DNA of 64,000 bases from Conoideocrella luteorostrata. Its lineage: Eukaryota; Ascomycota; Sordariomycetes; Hypocreales; Clavicipitaceae. The stretch covers positions 1 to 64,000 of the forward strand of contig JASWJB010000010.1 in the NCBI GenBank assembly GCA_032433595.1. Reading direction: 5' to 3'. The position numbers were made by a program, and so were the translations under genes. Positions 61,891 through 64,000 of this stretch are shown here, piece after piece (the first letter of the stretch is position 1; each line of letters begins with the position of its first letter). The notes beneath the pieces are model-generated. The model did not search any database and had not been told where the DNA came from. It was given only the letters and a program-made list of their open reading frames with translations.

Positions 61891-62703
61891 AGGAGGTTAA
61901 ATAACGTGTATCTTAGAACCCAGAATGAGTGGGATTTATTAGTTATCGAGACTTTGTGTGCAGATTGATTGTGCATGCTTGATGGGTGAGATTGCAACGC
62001 ATATCTAACGGCCTGCACGAGAACATGATCTCAATGGCGCGAGCAGTATTTTTTAACATGCGCATTTATTTGTTCTTTCGATGGTGCCAACGGACCTGGG
62101 ACTATGACGCTGAGAGATTCATTGGTATCGATGTAGAAAGCGTACCCAGGAATTGAACCAGGAAATTCATATACGATATGTCGTAATTGACAATTGGTTT
62201 GCACGACCTTCATGTTGGATTATGTGGTTCCAAATGAGCAACGTACATTTAGTACACCGCCAAAATTCTACTTGAATATATATATATATATATATGCGAG
62301 GATGATGTGGCAATCGACACAATGAAGAAAGTGAAGCACGGCACATAAATAGCGACAAAACAATGCCTGTCATAAGATGGAATATAGACAGTAATGTGCC
62401 TCAAGGCTTTAAATGTGCTCTCCAGATGATAACGAAACAAGAGGTTCTCGATACCGCTTTGCTTCTACCAATACAGACCCGGCAAGTCCTTAACTTAAGA
62501 GGGATTGTGGAGTTGCAACAAACAAACAAACAACCAAAACAAATAACTAAACCCAAAAAAAATATTATGCGAGACAAAGAACGCGCATTAGGTCAAATAT
62601 GTAGAAGGAGAGGGACAGCAATGAAGATGAGCATGTTAGTACAAAGTACCTAATGATTTAACGGTTATATCATACCCCCCAAACCCGACAGAAGAGGCAT
62701 TCG
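61891..62703. other. Convergent 3' region
   Basis: Between the stops of hrd1 (+) and the glycogenin gene (-). Contains a TA dinucleotide run at about 62276-62295 and an A-rich stretch near 62515-62565. A B-box-like GGTTCAATTCC on the minus strand near 62150 lacks the rest of a tRNA. Confidence 0.5.
62275..62295. repeat. TA dinucleotide repeat
   Basis: About ten AT/TA units in the intergenic 3' region between hrd1 and glycogenin. Confidence 0.85.
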
Positions 62704-64000
62704 CTACTCTGGCTGAACTTCTGGCGAAGATTTGACGTTGCCAGCTAATCCTTCAACAATGGTAACTGAGGGACCTTGGCCTTGTATGGGCTGTGGGCTC
62801 AGAACACCAGATAGAGCTGACTGTGCCAGGTAGGTTGGTGACTGAATCGACTCAGAGCCGAAGGGTAGCGGCCTTGCTGGGATATCATGACTCATCCTCC
62901 TCCCAGGATCACCATCGTCGCCACTGAGCCTTCTTAACAATGCCTCGGACTGCTGCTGAGCTAATTTTTGAAGCTGGGCAGCTGGATCCTTGTGAGGGAG
63001 TAGTATGTCAGTTAAATAGCATAGGCAGTCGGTTGGTCTCCATTGCCTCCCATGCACACATACCCAGTCTGACTGTAGGGGAACGCCTTCAGCGGCAGGG
63101 AGCAAGTGTGCATCATCTGCAACACTAAGATTGTCTTTGTCCTCGCCCCAAAAAGATGGGCCCCTGATTGGCGCTGGTGTTACTGGTAAGCTGGGTCGTT
63201 CCGCTTCAGTTGGAAAGTCTGTCACCCTCAACACCCTCGGCAAATGTAGCGCTTTATCTGTTGTCAACGGACTAGTAAGAGAATTAGAAGTAGAGATTCT
63301 TGAGCGACTCTTTGTTCGACGATGTTTTTGTAGAACGTCGACATATCGACCAATTTCCGGAACCTCGTCCCAAGCGTTGGCTCGCGAGAATGATGTCCAA
63401 GGGTCTCCAGACAAGTTCTTACTGGCGTCTGTCTCATCCTCTGCAGCAGTTCCACTAGTCACAGAGATGGTGGGGGGGTTGGATCGAGTATCATGACGAG
63501 ATACATCTAGAGGTAATTTGCTATGTTCCCCGGACGCTTCAGCTGCTCCTGGTGACTCACAAGATCCATACATAGCAGGTTCAGTGAATGATCGTAAGGG
63601 AACGGGTTGCTTCGCTTCCCAGGGGAATATATGCCGAGGATTGTCAGCCGTTGAAGGAGGCTCTTTGGGAACCTCGTACCACATATTCTTTGGTGGACTG
63701 GGGTAGCGCACAGGAGGAACAAATGGTTTAGTATCTCGGGACATCTCATAATGAGTAGATGGGAAATTGATCGCCTCTGGTTTCGATTCAAGCGGGGGAG
63801 GTTGCCTAAATGATAATGGTGGTTCAGTATTTGCTGTCAACAAACCTAGGGGAAGGGAAATAAGGAGGGCATCGTCAGGGTAGAGCAATCATCTTCTTAC
63901 CTTTGAGCATCCCAGTTAGTCATAAGTATGGGGAGGGATTGTTTCTGGTTCTGAGTGACAGGTTCATTTACAGCCTCGGCCTGCCTTGAACTTTCAAGAT
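62704..64000 (-). CDS. Glycogenin, C-terminal part (gene continues past window end)
   Basis: Glycogenin is the self-glucosylating GT8 primer of glycogen synthesis. Only the fungal C-terminal extension lies here; the catalytic GT8 domain must lie beyond 64000. Exons: 63901 to beyond 64000, 63064-63805 and 62704-62988, with introns of 95 and 75 nt. The first junction reads NWDAQ|RQPPPLESKPEA and is followed by NFPSTHYEMSRDTKPFVPP and PPKNMWYEVPKEPP. Then come HIFPWEAKQPVPLRSF, NAWDEVPEIGRYVDVLQ and, across the second junction, QSDW|DPAAQLQKLAQQQSEALLRRL. These blocks are characteristic of fungal glycogenins, and short FPWE-type motifs in this tail contact glycogen synthase in the family. The second intron is a multiple of three without stops, so the unspliced frame stays open. 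Confidence 0.88.

Noticed and set aside
62031..62213. tRNA-like B-box GGTTCAATTCC on the minus strand near 62150
   Set aside because: No A-box, D-arm or acceptor pairing in the expected range.
1..64000. Transposons, secondary-metabolite clusters, CRISPR arrays, rRNA genes
   Set aside because: No transposase, integrase, reverse transcriptase, PKS/NRPS or terpene-synthase motifs, no spaced direct-repeat array and no rRNA-like sequence recognised on either strand.

Overview
The window is nuclear DNA of a filamentous ascomycete. Genes have short introns (50-205 nt, most 50-95) with GTRNGT-type donors and CTAAC/CTAAT branch points, intergenic spaces are compact in places, and the proteins are typical of Sordariomycetes. 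Hypocreales is my best guess, but that is inference from protein style, not a computed placement. I recognise fourteen protein genes. I reconstructed twelve multi-exon or single-exon models to the base by joining reading frames at phase-compatible splice sites that restore conserved family sequence.

Layout. 0-1.1 kb: UCH37-type deubiquitinase (-). 1.6-2.0 kb: small secreted CFEM protein (-). 2.7-5.1 kb: ubiquitin-like, two-membrane-segment protein of HERP/Usa1 type (-). 6.3-8.0 kb: mitochondrial phosphatidylserine decarboxylase (+). 8.4-9.1 kb: nitroreductase-family protein (-). 10.9-12.8 kb: FAD/NADPH reductase without a flavodoxin domain (-). 12.8-19.9 kb: gene-poor. 19.9-22.8 kb: divergent pair of fibrillarin (-) and ribosomal protein uL22 (+). 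23.6-25.9 kb: F-box protein (-). 27.5-28.3 kb: secreted DUF3455 protein (-). 30.1-32.5 kb: Golgi coiled-coil protein CASP/Coy1 (-). 33.1-36.8 kb: Vps3/TGFBRAP1-type CORVET subunit (+). 38.9-42.0 kb: C2H2 zinc-finger regulator with a 1.2 kb intron (-). 42.0-59.2 kb: about 17 kb with no convincing gene. 59.2-61.9 kb: ER-associated degradation ligase Hrd1 (+). 62.7-64.0 kb: 3' part of glycogenin (-), running off the window end.

Themes. Three genes belong to ubiquitin biology (UCH37, Hrd1, F-box), and the HERP/Usa1-like protein is of the family that scaffolds Hrd1 in other eukaryotes. Three serve Golgi, endosome or mitochondrial membrane function (Coy1, Vps3, Psd1). Two serve ribosome production from one shared intergenic region. 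There is no secondary-metabolite cluster, no intact transposon and no CRISPR-like or plasmid-like system. The most distinctive non-coding signal is a dispersed palindrome, TACGGAGTACTCCGTA, with its half-site TACGGAGTA. It recurs in intergenic DNA and is densest in the 42-59 kb gene-free block. I did not find a clearly new biological system; the palindrome family, the gene desert and a few odd gene structures are the points worth following.
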